Shown: piece by piece, positions 1 through 11,285 of the stretch | Layout of the letters: every line of letters starts with the position of its first letter | Numbering within the stretch: the stretch's first letter is position 1 | NCBI GenBank assembly: GCA_024803745.1 | Contig: JANJXV010000037.1 | Span: 4,229,001-4,293,000 of the forward strand | From: Megascapheus bottae | Taxonomy: Eukaryota > Chordata > Mammalia > Rodentia > Geomyidae | Direction: 5' to 3' | Length of the DNA: 64,000 nucleotides | The notes under the pieces: model-generated | Database searches by the model: none | Told to the model about the DNA's origin: nothing | What the model saw: only the letters and a program-made list of their open reading frames with translations | Position numbers and translations under genes: made by a program

Positions 1-960
1 ATGTCAGGCATTAGAAACAGCCAGCAAATGATCACGGGAAGACATGAATCAAAGAGTGTTGGCCAGGAATCTGGGAAGAGAGTACATTAGGAACAAGAGA
101 GTGGGTGCTCAACAGTAAACACTGTCTACACAGATGTCTTAAAGGCAATGCAGTCTCATTCCATAATTCCCTCAGAAACTAATCTCCAGAGCCTCTGGCC
201 ACAGAATACACTACTCCTTAGCCAAATCTGAAAGATTACTGATGCTTCTCAGCTAGATGCCTGGACCTGGACCTTTAACTGTATCTACTTTGATATATAA
301 TATGGCCATAATAGAGTCCAGGTATCCAGCAGTGAAAACTTTTTTTTGACTATGACATCTGGCTATTTGACTTCTTCCCCTAGCTGAAAATAAAGCCATA
401 CGTGTTAAATGAAACAGTCAATCTATTAGAGTGATTGCTATTCCAGAGTGACTGAATATTACATCTTACAGTGGGCTACAAGAGAGCATCTTAGTACTGT
501 TAGAATCTGGATCATTGTTATTTTTCCCATTCCATTTCTTAGTGTTAGGAGGAAAAGCAAATTGGATTCAACTTTTTTCTTCTGTATAAGAAAATGTCTC
601 TATTTTCATGTTCAGTTTGTATGACCTGAAATCATTTTGAGGTTCATCAAATGAGTGTTGCTTAACTTGCTTGTGGAATCACTTTCTGCTTCAAGTCCTC
701 AGTTGATTGAGATGTTCTTTTTTGCAAGACTATGTTGGTGAGTGGAATGAAATTTGGGAGACAGTCCCTATATCAGTCATAAAGCTCTTGTATGACTATT
801 GTGCCCATCCAAGTAGCTGGTTTTCAGATGTCTCTAAATGTAAAACATCAGATTTCAAAGCTGTACTATGGGGGGAAAAAGTTGACATAGTATTGTGATT
901 TTGTACTGACTATATATCAAAATTACAATAATTTGGTATGTTTGAGCTAAACATATTTAG
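1..960. other. Unique non-coding DNA, nothing recognised
   Basis: AT-rich sequence without a repeat family or convincing coding frame that I can name. A 63-codon frame at 707-898 has no recognisable content. Confidence 0.6.
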
Positions 961-964
961 AGAT

Positions 965-1285
965 TTAAAAACAATTATTAGATTAACCAAAGGGCAACAA
1001 AACAGAAGAGAAGTAACAGCACATTAAGAACAACAACCACACAAGATAAATATTGTTACAGTATCTGACTTTGTTGCCTGGCATATTGTATATATGTTTA
1101 TTTGTTCATTTGAAATAGGAAAGGGAAGCAGGGGAAACAAGATGATTGGGAGGGGGTGAGGGGAGAGAAATGGGGACAAAAACATGAGAAGGGGCATCAA
1201 TGTGTGAGAAATAATACACCTACTATCTGGAGAATATAATTAACCCCTTTATACATTATAATAAAAATTTATTAGAATAAATTTC
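965..1285 (+). mobile_element. L1-type 3' end (young geomyoid family)
   Basis: This shares with six other places in the window the order: ACATAGTACATTAAGRAC-like motif, ATTTGAAATA, a G-rich purine tract (GGGAGGGGGTGAGGGGAG), AAATGGGGACAAAA, a TATCTGG motif, and a final AATAAA with A-rich end. A G-rich purine tract followed by a short AT-rich end and poly-A is typical of L1 3' UTRs. It is 5'-truncated; an exact target duplication was not found. Confidence 0.65.
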
Positions 1286-1740
1286 ATTCTTTTTTTAACT
1301 TCATGTATATGACACCTATAAAATTTACACTGAAAAAGATTGCTTGCCTTGTGTTTCCATGGCTCAGAGCAGTTAATGCATTCTGATTATGTGTGCATTC
1401 TTTTTAAATCAGTGTCTCCCTACATCCTGGATTGAAGCAAATGATTTGATCTTGTTAATGCATGTTCTCATCCTATAAAGTATACTTCATGACATTGAGA
1501 TTGTTTTACTTTCTTTCTACAAAGCGAAATATGATCTATACTTTTTTGACAAAATAATGAACACCACCAGATGCATATTTTAACCCCAAATTGGCATCAA
1601 CTTTGTTTTATAATATTTTGAACATACTCTGAACAACTGTCTTTGCCATTACTTTTAAGTTTCTCTGCATGAGTTAAGCCTGGAGGATACAACACACTCC
1701 TCAGGGGTAACAGTGGCTTATGACAGCAATAACTTTTAAA
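1286..1740. other. Unique AT-rich DNA
   Basis: No gene or repeat recognised. Confidence 0.5.
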
Positions 1741-1868
1741 AAAAATCTTAATTACAGAAACAGAATTCAAATGCCATAAAATTTATCTTTTCAAAAGTAT
1801 AAAATTCAATGGCATATAGTATAGAATTCCGTAACTACCTATCACCCCTAAGTTTAGAAATATCTTTT

Positions 1869-2094
1869 GTGTGTGTGTGCTCGTCCTATGGCTCTAACTT
1901 GGGACCTAGATACTGTCCCACATTTTTGTGCTCAAGACAAAGGGCTATAGCACCACTTCTGGCATTTTTTATATTTAATTGGAGATTAGAGTCTCACAGA
2001 TTTTCCTGCCATGGCTGGCTTCAAACTGCAGTCCTCAGATCTCAGCCTCCTGAGTAGTTAATACAACAATTGTGAGCCACTAATCCTTGTGTGT
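1869..2094 (-). mobile_element. B1-Geo dimeric SINE inserted in the old L1
   Basis: Antisense SINE: a short GT tract, then the Geo-type right monomer, an ATTGGAGAT linker and the 7SL/B1 left monomer ending CTCAGATCTCAGCCTCCTGAGTAG. It splits the surrounding L1M relic. Confidence 0.8.
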
Positions 2095-2311
2095 CTAGAT
2101 CTATGTCTTGTTTTGAGAATTCATATAAATGGAGTGAAAACAGGGCATCGTCTATGTGCCTGCTTTATTTATTTAGCATAGTAATGTTAAGTTTCAGGTG
2201 TACTGTAGCACATGTCAGTATTTATTACTTTTTGTAGCTACATATATTCCATTGTTGACACATAGACTGTGTATATATTTATCAGTTGATGGATATTTGG
2301 GTTGTTTTAAT

Positions 2312-2334
2312 TGTGTGTGTGTGTGTGTGTGTGT
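2312..2334 (+). repeat. (GT)n microsatellite at SINE tail
   Basis: About eleven GT units directly abut the 3' end of the antisense SINE at 2335. Confidence 0.95.
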
Positions 2335-2568
2335 TACTGCCAGCACTGGAGTTTGAACTTCAGACCTTACACTTTCTGCTTTTTATGCTCAACTAGTCAA
2401 GTCTGGCTCGCTTCTACCTGAGCCATACCTCCACTATCAGCTTTTGGCTGGTAAACTGGAGTTCAGAGTCTCTGAGATTTATCTATTTAGGCTGGCTTCA
2501 AACTGTGATTCTCACATCTCAGCCTCCTGAGTAGCCAGGATCAAAGGTATGAGTGACCAGGGCCCAGC
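2335..2568 (-). mobile_element. B1-Geo dimeric SINE with (GT)n tail
   Basis: Antisense SINE with the same layout as the copy at 1869. A (GT)n array at 2312-2334 sits at its 3' tail. It also splits the L1M relic. Confidence 0.8.
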
Positions 2569-2802
2569 TGTTTCAACTTTTTAACTATTGTGAATCATAC
2601 TGCTGTGGACATTTAGGTACATGCATCTTTAATTCTCTTGACTTTATAAGAAGAAATGAAATTATTGGATCATATGGTAATAATTCAGTATTGTGAGAAA
2701 TTGTCAAGCTGTACTGTTATATAATCTACCAAGCAATATTTTCCCACATACTTACTGACACAATAGTAGTGATATTTACATCTATCAATCTATTTTTCTT
2801 TT

Positions 2803-2866
2803 GATGGCATTGGGGTTTGAACTTTAGGCCTTGTGTTTGCTAGGCAAGCTCTTTACCAACTAACTG
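2803..2866 (-). mobile_element. ID-like (IDL) SINE monomer fragment
   Basis: Antisense of the tRNA-like motif: GGGGTTTGAACTTTAGGCC, then GTTTGCTAGGCAAGCTCTTTACCA. Only the left monomer is present and it has diverged. Confidence 0.55.
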
Positions 2867-2997
2867 TAGTAATTTGTAACTAATAGCATATTCATCTCTC
2901 TGATGGGACAAATATAAATAATCGATGAGTGGTCTGGAGAAAGACTTCAGAGTAATTTTCTTGTTATTTCAATCCATGCCCAATGTGTATGTGTGTG

Positions 2998-3000
<3 letters not shown>

Positions 3001-3036
<36 letters not shown>
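3001..3036 (+). repeat. (AC)18 microsatellite
   Basis: Pure AC dinucleotide run preceded by a short GTGTGTATGTGTGTG stretch. Confidence 0.97.
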
Positions 3037-3038
<2 letters not shown>

Positions 3039-3111
3039 CTAACATATAGTGGTAAAGCAAATGGTCTTTATGTAGGCAGATCATGATTCAGAATCACTCT
3101 TTTTTTTTTTG

Positions 3112-3268
3112 CTTTTGGGTGTATTATTTAACTCTTCAGTAAAATAGAGATGATTATAGTGCTTATCCTAGGAGCTGTTCTTAGGATTCAAAGAGATAAT
3201 GCAAGTAAGTCCTTGGTACAGTATCTCCCACATAACAAATACTTAACAAGTGTTACCTACTATTACAA
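3112..3268 (+). mobile_element. MIR relic
   Basis: Diverged but ordered MIR motifs: TTATTTAACTCTTCAGTAAAATAGAGATGA, GGATTCAAAGAGATAATGCAAGTAAG and ACAAATACTTAACAAGTG. These match the MIR core followed by its 3' part in sense orientation. Confidence 0.65.
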
Positions 3269-3269
3269 C

Positions 3270-3830
3270 ATCAATGTAATGATAGTTCATTAGAATAATT
3301 TATAACTTCCCAACATGTGAGAATCATCCAAAAAGGAAACTTTTGTGCCAAAATTTGCCTAATTGCTTATATTGTAAGACCCTTGGATTTTTTTCATGAC
3401 TATTTATGGTGCTCTGAGAAATAACCTTACAGAGATTTAGCCATCACTGGACCCCTTGGGTGACCAAGGGTGTCAAAATGAAATAACAGTTGTCAGATTC
3501 TTCCAAAAACCTGTCTTCCAAATTTTTGCCATAACATCTTTAAAAGGTTCATGTTCACATTTTGAGTTGCAATTGATTTTGTTTAACATTCTGGGTGGGG
3601 GAGATCAACTTTTGCTTATTGACCAAGAAAGAAAATGCCACTGATTTGTTAATATATTGTCACTATGCTCAATCAAAATTTGTGTGGACAATGCTTCGGT
3701 GTATTTAAAAAAGAATGAATCTGATTTCTGATATGAAAGTGTTTATTTAAAAGGAGACAGAAAGGCAGGAAGAGAGACAATGAGGAAATAAGGAAATCAC
3801 CTTATGGATATGTTTTTGTCCACATCAATG
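3270..3830. other. Unique DNA, nothing recognised
   Basis: AT-rich. A short frame at 3456-3644 looks non-coding. Confidence 0.5.
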
Positions 3831-3834
3831 ATTA

Positions 3835-4020
3835 TTTCTTTTAATTATCTTTAAGTGTTGTATAGAGGGGCTCTACTTCACTAGATTAGTTTATGTATAT
3901 CAGCCATCTTGTTCAATGTGATGACTCATTGTCCTCCATCTTTCCCTGACTCAACCATTCCTCAAGTTAACTGGTTGCATTTTCCTCATGTGCATTGAAT
4001 ATTATGACAACATTCACCTT
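3835..4020 (-). mobile_element. Older L1-type 3' end
   Basis: Resembles the antisense copy at 40895: a GTGTTGTATAGAGGGGCT motif, then TGATGACTCATTG and a CCTCCATCTTTCCCTGACTCA pyrimidine-rich stretch. It is diverged, and the family is inferred from the comparison inside this window. Confidence 0.4.
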
Positions 4021-4112
4021 CTCTCTCCACAATTGGTTTGTTTGAATAAATTATATAATGCTTTGTTTTCTCTTGTTATTTTAACAACAACAACAACAAA
4101 AGCCTTGGCTTT

Positions 4113-4317
4113 GGGGTCAGGAGTTTGGCCTAGTGGTAAATTGTTTGCCTGGTATGCATAAAGCCCTGGGTTTTATTCCTTGGTATGGCAGACACAGAAA
4201 AAGCCAGAAGGTGCTGTGGCTCAAATGGTAGAGTGCTAACCTTGAGAAAGTTCAAGTTCAAGGACAGTACCGAGGCCCTGAGTTCAAGCCCCAGGATGGG
4301 AAAAAAAAAAAAAAACA
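4113..4317 (+). mobile_element. IDL-Geo SINE with 10-bp TSD
   Basis: ID-like left monomer (TTTGGCCTAGTGGTAAATTG ... GCCCTGGGTTTTATTCC), an AGAAAAAGCCAGAAGG linker, a Geo right monomer (TGTGGCTCAAATGGTAGAGTG ... GCCCTGAGTTCAAGCCCC) and an A15 tail. The target duplication CCTTGGCTTT is at 4103-4112 and 4318-4327. It is full length, so it gives the structure of the family. Confidence 0.93.
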
Positions 4318-4327
4318 CCTTGGCTTT

Positions 4328-5800
4328 TGGAAGCTACTTTCTTACCTTTCTTACAGTATTCTAGATGATTATTAACAATACTGGCAATGAGAAAAATGCA
4401 GGCATGGCTGGTGCTTTTATAAGGAATTCAGTAAAATATTACTGCTCAGGATTTGACAGGAAAAAGCAGTTCCAGGCAGAAGTAAACTTGTAAACTGTCA
4501 CAACCACATCTTTTAGGAAATGTACAAAGTAGGAGGTGCAGTTAAGGATTATGTTAATGTGTTCAGCACAGAAACTAGCTTCTCTTAGCTTTACAGGACC
4601 TACCAAATTGGAACACAGGTTCTATTTCAGCCATGCTTGAATGATGGTATGTCCCACTCACTGGTTCCTTTAGATCCTAAGCCCTGGGGGAGGGGCAGTA
4701 TCTTTGGGAATTGCTTCTGCTTTAGGGGAGTTTTGTAGCCCAACTCTTTACAAGAAAGTAGACTTGCAGGCCATTTCTAGATCAACTTCAGCCTTTGACT
4801 TTTGTGTGCAGACATATCACAGTTAAAGCAAATGGAATAATGTATAAGGGGATGGAGCTTTTCTGTGATGCCTTTTAGGTGACTGAAAATAAATGACTGA
4901 CAAAATGTGGGGGGGAGGAGGAGAAGCATGCTGGAAGCTACTTTTCAAGGTACATTGTTTTCAGTCTTATATTCCATAATATAATCCTGTACACGATGGT
5001 GCCTCTGAGTATTGCTAACCTGGTTTTGGAAATTATCACTCATACCTCAGATACATAATGCAAATTAAAACTACATCTGGAAGGACAGCCTTAGAGAAAT
5101 TCCAAAAATCACCCAAATTAAAAATACCCAATGCTGTTTACCTTCCCTCTCACTGCATCTGTACCCCAAACTACCCAAGTGGAAGAGCTACCAAGGAAAT
5201 CTATACAATGGATATTTTTGCATTTAGGCAAAGCAAGGGCAAGAGTAAGCTGACAAGAAAGCCTGAACATAGAGAAGAACAAATCCTTGAGAGTGGGGAT
5301 GGCCTAGCATTCCTTACATTATCAGGTCTTGTGGGAACAGTGGTTCACAAGCCTGCCGTGACCATTTCATAACCAGCCTGGAAGGGAATAAAGCATCAGA
5401 TTTCCTCTCATGAATATGGCAAATCTTCATGAGAAAGGTAGGATTTTTTTTTCAGAGTTACTTAATATTATGGCAGCAGTTTGGTTGGCTGATAGAATGT
5501 TCTAGAATGGACTCAATGAAGGGACTTTGCATAGCTGATAGGGACAAGTGGAAAGACATTATTAGATGATGTGTTTCTACTAGTGTGGTTGTATATGTTT
5601 AAATCATAGCTCTCAAATTTAAAAACAGCTTGATTTCTATAAATTTTTTTTAAAAAACTTACTTTTTTCACGGGAAATATTTTTCATGGCAGATTTTGAG
5701 GTGTCCCTGAAAGTGGAAGACTAGCATGATATGCAAAACCAGCTCTCAACCATCAACACACCACCTTCTTAACCTAAAATTTTAATACCTGAATACTCAA
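4328..5800. other. Unique DNA, nothing recognised
   Basis: Contains a 104-codon frame at 5058-5372 (beginning MQIKTTSGRTALEK) that resembles no protein I know and has no gene context; treated as chance. Confidence 0.55.
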
Positions 5801-5810
5801 GAGGAGGACC

Positions 5811-6173
5811 TTTTTTCCATATATTTTTATTGTAATTAATAGAAGGGTTATATTACATTCGCCAGATGGAAGGTGCATTACTTCATATACATTGATATCC
5901 TTTCTCATGTCTTGGTCCCCATTTCCCTCCCCACCACTGCCACCCTCATCTTGTTTCCCCCCCTTCCCTATCCAATTTCAAATAACCAAATGTGCATATA
6001 TCCAATATATCAGATAACAAAGTGAAATATTGAAACAATATGAGATAACCAAGGGACAGCAAAAGAGATAAGAAATAACATAATACATTAAGGACAACGA
6101 TCACTCATTATATGGCATTTGTTTCTATATCCTAGAGGTCCTTATGTATCTAGGTTTTGCTGTATTGCAAATC
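5811..6173 (-). mobile_element. Young L1-type 3' end with 10-bp TSD
   Basis: Antisense copy beginning with T-run and TATTTTTATTGTAATTAATAG (reverse of the AATAAA end), then CTTGGTCCCCATTTCCCTCC and a C-rich tract. The duplication GAGGAGGACC flanks it at 5801-5810 and 6174-6183. It is a 363-bp insertion, 5'-truncated. Confidence 0.8.
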
Positions 6174-6183
6174 GAGGAGGACC

Positions 6184-6815
6184 ATTTCTCATAAAAATCT
6201 ATCAGAAGGCAAAATCTAAAATTGATATACCACCATGAAGGCAAAGAGGTTTAGCTTTATTTTTTGTTTCTTGTTTTACCCTAAGTTAAATGCCATGTCA
6301 AAGGATCACTTGTATTCTGGCATTCCATGTTGTATATAGCATGTGCAAGAAAGAATGGCAAACGTGCTAGCAATTTGAGAGGTCCTCTTCTGCATAGTCA
6401 GCACATGACCTGGCTCAGAGGGAGGCTGTGTAGTTGTGACCAGGGATGACTCTAAGGACTTTCATGATTCCTCACTGGGGAAATGAGGCTAGATCTACTG
6501 ACAGGTAAGATGAAAACCAATGGAGAACAAACTTTCATTCCTCCCATTTGCACAGCTCCTCATGGGTTACAAAGGACTGCTTGCCCGATGGTAACTTCTC
6601 ATGTATGCAATGTCTGTTTGCTCATTAAGATGTGGATAGGTTGTAACGCTCAGGTTTCTAGGTCACTTCCGCACACATGGATGATTGATTTGCAATGCAT
6701 CCCTCCAGTTCTTTGGGCATGAGATTTCCATGAAGCACTGGTGGGAGAAAGAAACTTCTTTTCAGTGAAGTCTGGCTCTGAGCCAAGCCTGGAGGAAGCA
6801 CTTCCCTTACATTGT
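6184..6815. other. Unique DNA, nothing recognised
   Basis: Small frames on both strands around 6483-6832 have no recognisable protein content. Confidence 0.5.
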
Positions 6816-6819
6816 TTCT

Positions 6820-6985
6820 GAAGCCACCCCACAATCCTGTAAAGTAGTTGCCTTTGTTCTCTTCTGTTTTACAAATACAGTGACCCAGTGAGGAGAAAAT
6901 TATTTTCCAAAGGTCAAGAAAAAAAATATACTCTTTAAATGAGCTGGGACATAAACCAGAACTGTCTGACTCCTAAAGCCTATAT
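6820..6985 (-). mobile_element. MIR relic
   Basis: Antisense MIR pattern: CAATCCTGTAAAGTAG, TTTTACAAATACAGTGACCCAGTGAGG, GAGCTGGGACATAAACCAGAACTG, TCTGACTCCTAAAGCC. Confidence 0.6.
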
Positions 6986-7449
6986 TAAGAATCTCAAGAC
7001 TGTCTCAGGTCAAAGGTTTGAATAAAATTCTAGATGTTGAATGTGCTAATTGGACAGGATGAGCCAAACTGGGGGGGAGGGGCAGCTGGTGAATGTTGGG
7101 GGAGGAGGTTCATGACGAGGGTGATAGGAAAAGAATGCATGTACATGCTGTCATGATGAATTGGGTACCTTAAGAAGGCCACGTATTTGTAATTGGCTCT
7201 TTCTGTGTAAAGCACCAGCCTGAATTAGGTCAGCCATTCAGTGTCTTCTGCTGTACCCTTTGTAGCCTGTGGCCCCCTTTACATAAACTGTAAATTCCAT
7301 AAGAGCTGAGCAAACTATATATCAACTGCATTGCCAAATTTCTATAGTTCCTTAGTATTGTCTGACATAGGGTCTGAGCATATGGGTTGAATTTTATTTG
7401 GTTAGACTGATGGCAAGAAAAGTAAACAAAGTAACAGCAACATATTTTC

Positions 7450-7625
7450 GCCATGCACTATCTCATTTAATCCTCCCAGCAACTTTATGAAACAGATGTT
7501 ATCCTCTCTAATCTATACATAAGAAAACCTATGCCTGAGAGAGAGCTTGTACCTTGATTGAGAACACAATCATGAGTGGTAGGAAATCAGCTTTGTCTGA
7601 TATCTTAACACTATGCAATAATCTG
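7450..7625 (-). mobile_element. MIR relic
   Basis: ATCTCATTTAATCCTCCCAGCAA, GATGTTATCCTCTC, GAAAACCTATGCCTGAGAGAG and CTTAACACTATGC follow the MIR order in antisense. Confidence 0.65.
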
Positions 7626-7679
7626 CTATTTTATGATGCATGTCTTGCTTCACTAAGAAAACTCAAGTTCTTCAGACTA

Positions 7680-7795
7680 GATGATAGAATTTAACCTCTG
7701 TGAAGGAAAGTACTCATTTTGTATTAGCTATATGCACAGCATCTAGAACAATCCTGGCATATATTGGGAGTTAAGTAAACTTTTTGACACACTGT
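7680..7795 (+). mobile_element. L2-like relic
   Basis: The phrase GCACAGCATCTAGAACAATCCTGGCATAT followed by GGGAGTTAAGTAAAC matches the common L2 3' end pattern. It is short and diverged. Confidence 0.45.
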
Positions 7796-7849
7796 AATGA
7801 ATACGAGAATTACTTCCATACGAGTAGGAGTTGTGGCAACAGTGAGGGA

Positions 7850-7950
7850 GTAACAGAGGGGATGACTTTGACCAAATTACATTGTATACTTATATAAACA
7901 TGTCAAAATGAAACCCCCTTTTACAACTGATCAATGATAAAGGATTATGA
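7850..7950 (+). mobile_element. Older L1-type 3' end
   Basis: TGACTTTGACCAAATTACATTG, ATAAACATGTCAAAATGAAACC and CAATGATAAAGG are the order seen in many rodent L1 3' UTRs. Confidence 0.5.
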
Positions 7951-8084
7951 AAGGAAGAGATTATAAAATTAAAAACAGAAAATGTTTTCTCCTTCATGAC
8001 GTGGAATGTAGGGTGTAAGGGGGGAAAAAAGAAAAAAAAGCTCCAATTGAAACTAATTTTTTTAAACAGATTCCTTTTTGTTGT

Positions 8085-8305
8085 ATATTTGTTTCAGTTC
8101 TTGCTCGTTTTCTTAGGGTGAGTAGAATATTAGTATAGTTTTGATTGGCATTTCATTTAGGGCTATGATATTTGTTATCCATTTGTATTTCTTTGAGAAT
8201 TGTCTGTTTAATTCACTTGACCATTTATTAAGTGGATTATTTGATCTTTTCTGCTTATTTTTTGATTTCTGTCTAAATTTTGCCTATTGACTTTCATCCA
8301 TTAAA
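8085..8305 (-). mobile_element. Old L1 fragment
   Basis: GATTGGCATTTCATTTAGGG, CCATTTGTATTTCTTTGAGAATTGTC, CACTTGACCATTTATTAAG match the antisense of an L1 ORF2/3' region shared across mammals. No intact frame remains. Confidence 0.65.
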
Positions 8306-8309
8306 AGAT

Positions 8310-8965
8310 CAAGATTCTCTCTCTCAAAAAAAAGAGTAGGAGTTATAAGCTAGAAAATTCCAGGCTCACAATAGATAAATTTTGCATAAATTTTACTGAG
8401 AATAAAGGCATAAAACTAAAACATCTTGCCAAAGAAACTCAGCAACCTATTCCACTCAACAGCCATGTACTTCCAGTCAACAAACACAAGTAAGCATCTA
8501 AGTGGCAAACTCTTATTATTGAGAATATGATGAAAGTCTTTAACAGTGACAAGTCAACAAGCATTGTAAAAAAAAAAATAGAACATGAAAAGGATTGTAA
8601 AACATTGTGGGAACGGAAATCAGTAGTAGAGGTAGGACCGTGGACATGGAGAGGTCAAAGAATGCCTAAAATAGGATGAAAGGACACTGGGAATAGTATG
8701 AGACAGTGCCAGATGTATTGGGAAAAACTTGATGCATTGGAAGAACATATCAATAAAACCTCTGAGGATTGGTCCATGTGACTCCTTATCATACCAGCAT
8801 TACACAATTTGACTTTAATATTATAGCACACAGCCAATGACAGAAATCTTGGTTTCAGTTGGAGGAACTCATTGCTCCAAAGGGGGAAAAAAAAAGTAAT
8901 CATAGCAGAGAAACAATGAAGGCCACTTCATGAAAGAAAATCTATCTCATTTGGCTTCTCAGAAC
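8310..8965. other. Unique DNA, nothing recognised
   Basis: AT-rich non-coding sequence; the 82-codon antisense frame at 8655-8903 has no recognisable content. Confidence 0.5.

Positions 8966-8968
<3 letters not shown>

Positions 8969-9019
<51 letters not shown>
8969..9019 (+). repeat. (GT)25 microsatellite
   Basis: Pure GT run of about 51 bases, not clearly attached to a SINE. Confidence 0.97.
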
Positions 9020-9021
<2 letters not shown>

Positions 9022-10479
9022 TTAAATAAATGGAGGAGGAATTTGGGGAGAAATGAGAAAGGGAAAATTTAGTAGCACTACACTATGGATTTATGGAGAG
9101 GACATTTCTGCCATTGGTGACAGTGGAAAATTCCTGCAGCTTAGCTTGGCCAGTGAACACCAAGCCTACTTGATTCATCACAAGCCTCTGTTCCAGTCCA
9201 GCCTCAGGAAACAAGGGGGAGACTTTGCCATCCTATCCCAAGGCCTGCTGTCATAACCCAGGACTGCTCCAACTGAAGACGCCCTATCTTCATATCATTC
9301 TGACACTCAAAGAAATGAGCTTGGATTTTGCTCTTCTTTCCCCTTCGGTCACATGCCAGTCTCCAAGGGAAACTGGGCTGTGAACCTACAGATGATGAAG
9401 TTTTGAAGCTTCAGTGATGCACAAAGATCATCATACAGAAGAGCCGAGGACACAGAATACTAATGGATTAATGCCTCAGCTCGCCCTGGTCTTGATCTTA
9501 AATTTCACATGTAGATTTTGGTCATACAAAGTGTTCAACTTGACTGCCAGATGAAAACTGAAAGTTGAGAAGTCGAATTTTCACTCCAAAATTACATCAA
9601 GAAATACCTCTACTCTCTTTACCCTAGGAATTGCAGTCGCTTTATGAACATAGAGACAAATGCCATTTTCCACCTGTCAGAAGCATCTAATTCTTCCTGG
9701 CAATCTAATGGCAATTCCCAACCTCCATTAAAGACTTGTTTTTCCCATTTTTTTGATCTTCAAATACTTCCTAAATTGTGTTAGCCGAAGCATTGTATGT
9801 ATATAATTAACTTCCAGGTCCCTCTGGGCTCATCCAGCTAGACTTGTGAAGCTTAACTGAGCAAGACTTTCCGCTGATGTTACAGTGACACCCACTGAAA
9901 TGAACACCTTCGACAAGAGGAAACCAGGGATGTTTCTTTCTTCTCCCTCGGCCACCCCAAATTGTTTTTTTCTAGCCATTAAATGATTTTGGTTGATTCA
10001 TAACAATAATGATCTCATTTTCTTTCAAATGCAGGAGTTGCAATTTAGGGAAATGTGGGTGGGGGGTGGGGGAGAGAAGGAAGTCTGTATTTTTCCTGAT
10101 AGTTGAAGAAGACAAGCCTTTAAAAAAAAAACTGCATTAATTGGCTCCTTGAAAGTCCCTCAGGGTGGCAGGAGTTCTCTGTGGGCCCAGGGCTCTCGTG
10201 TGCTTCCATGTGCCTTCCTTATGGAGATCAAGATAAAGGCGTTCCTGCACAAGCAAAAAGAAAGAAAAAGAACCAAGGGTCTCCAGCTGTTGGTTCAGCA
10301 CGAAGTTCTCGGGGCTGAGGAGTGGGCACCTCTTCAGAATACGGATGGGATGGGATGCCATTCCAGGCCAGCTCAGCCCTGTGCGTGCGTCGGCCTGAGC
10401 AGACCTTGAAAGCTTGGTTGAACTCGGCTTCCTCCGGTGAGATGTGTGCCCTCTGGGAACTGTCTGTGACCGCCATGGT
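9020..10479. other. Upstream flank of the CpG island
   Basis: Mostly unique sequence without recognisable repeats. A G-rich GGGTGGGGGGTGGGGGAG stretch lies near 10056-10073. From about 10140 GC content rises toward the island. Chance frames on both strands at 10137-10778 are not recognisable proteins. Confidence 0.5.
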
Positions 10480-10940
10480 GAAATGGGCCATCGCCCTCCC
10501 CCATCTTCCTTCCACCGAGGGCCAGGACGCGGGCAGCCTTCCCCAGGCGTGGAGCAGCTCCAGGCCGCGCCCTTCCCCATCACCCAGAGAACCCCGTGCG
10601 TCCTGTGGGGGCTGAGCCACGGCGACTCCAGTGTGCACCTCCAGCCTGTCCCAGAGGAACCTGTCCGCCGCCCCCCGCCCCGTGCGCCCGAATGCGGGGC
10701 AGGTATGCTGGGGAAGGCGCTCGAGCCTCCGGGGCTGGGTGGAGGGCCGCCCCGGCGTCCGTCTCCAGCCCCGGGCACGCTAGCTCCATCGCCGCCCAGG
10801 TGCTCGCTGGCGGCCGCGTGCGCGCCACTGCCGCAGCCCGTGCCCGGGGCGGCGGCGGAGGGCCGAGGGGCCGAGTCCCCGGGCTGCTGACGCGGCTGGG
10901 AGGAGCCTCGCCTTGAATGCGCCAGCCGCCTCCTCCATCC

Positions 10941-10985
10941 AGCTCCTGCGGCGCGAGCAGCGGCGGCGGCGGCAGCCGGCGAGTG
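10941..10985 (+). repeat. Counterpart of the human SCA12 CAG repeat site (CGG-rich here)
   Basis: Read in triplets from 10943 the site is CTC CTG CGG CGC GAG CAG, then four CGG, then CAG CCG GCG AGT. In human, from memory, the matching flanks (CTCCTG ... GCGAGTGCGCGCG) enclose an uninterrupted CAG run whose expansion causes spinocerebellar ataxia 12. Here only two CAG triplets remain, at 10958-10960 and 10973-10975, on either side of a (CGG)4 core. Homology of the position is inferred from remembered flanks; an alignment would settle it. Confidence 0.65.
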
Positions 10986-11247
10986 CGCGCGTGCGGGCGA
11001 GGGCGAGTGCGCTGGCGCCGGCCGCAGCGCCCGGCCCCGCTCCCCGCCGGCGTCCCCAGCCCCCAGTGCGCCGGCGCCGCCCTCTCGCGGGACCCCGCAC
11101 CCTCACCCCACGCCTGGCCAGCTTGGATCGCGTCCCTTGCCGTCTCGCCACTGCAGCTTGCGTGCGGAAAGGCACCATTTTGTCGCGGCTGCCGGATCTC
11201 CCAGGGGGAGGGAGGCAGGAGGATCTCGATCTGATTTGATTTTGCTG

Positions 11248-11250
<3 letters not shown>

Positions 11251-11285
<35 letters not shown>

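Larger units (their letters stand above)
1741..2795 (-). mobile_element. Ancient L1M-type LINE fragment, interrupted by two SINEs
   Basis: Three blocks (1741-1868, 2095-2311, 2569-2795) read in order as the antisense of an old mammalian L1 3' region. Marker phrases are AAAATTCAATGGCATATAGTAT, CATATAAATGGA, TATTCCATTGTTGACA, CAGTTGATGGATATTTGGGTTG, ATTGTGAATCATACTGCTG and GGATCATATGGTAA. The gaps are filled exactly by two B1-Geo SINEs, so those insertions are younger. Confidence 0.75.

Noticed and set aside
4113..4190. Possible functional tRNA gene (A- and B-box motifs).
   Set aside because: It is the left half of a TSD-flanked IDL-Geo SINE with a poly-A tail; no intact cloverleaf with paired acceptor stem is visible.
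5058..5372. 104-codon frame in unique DNA upstream of the promoter.
   Set aside because: No similarity that I recognise, no splice sites or promoter, ordinary length for chance in 64 kb.
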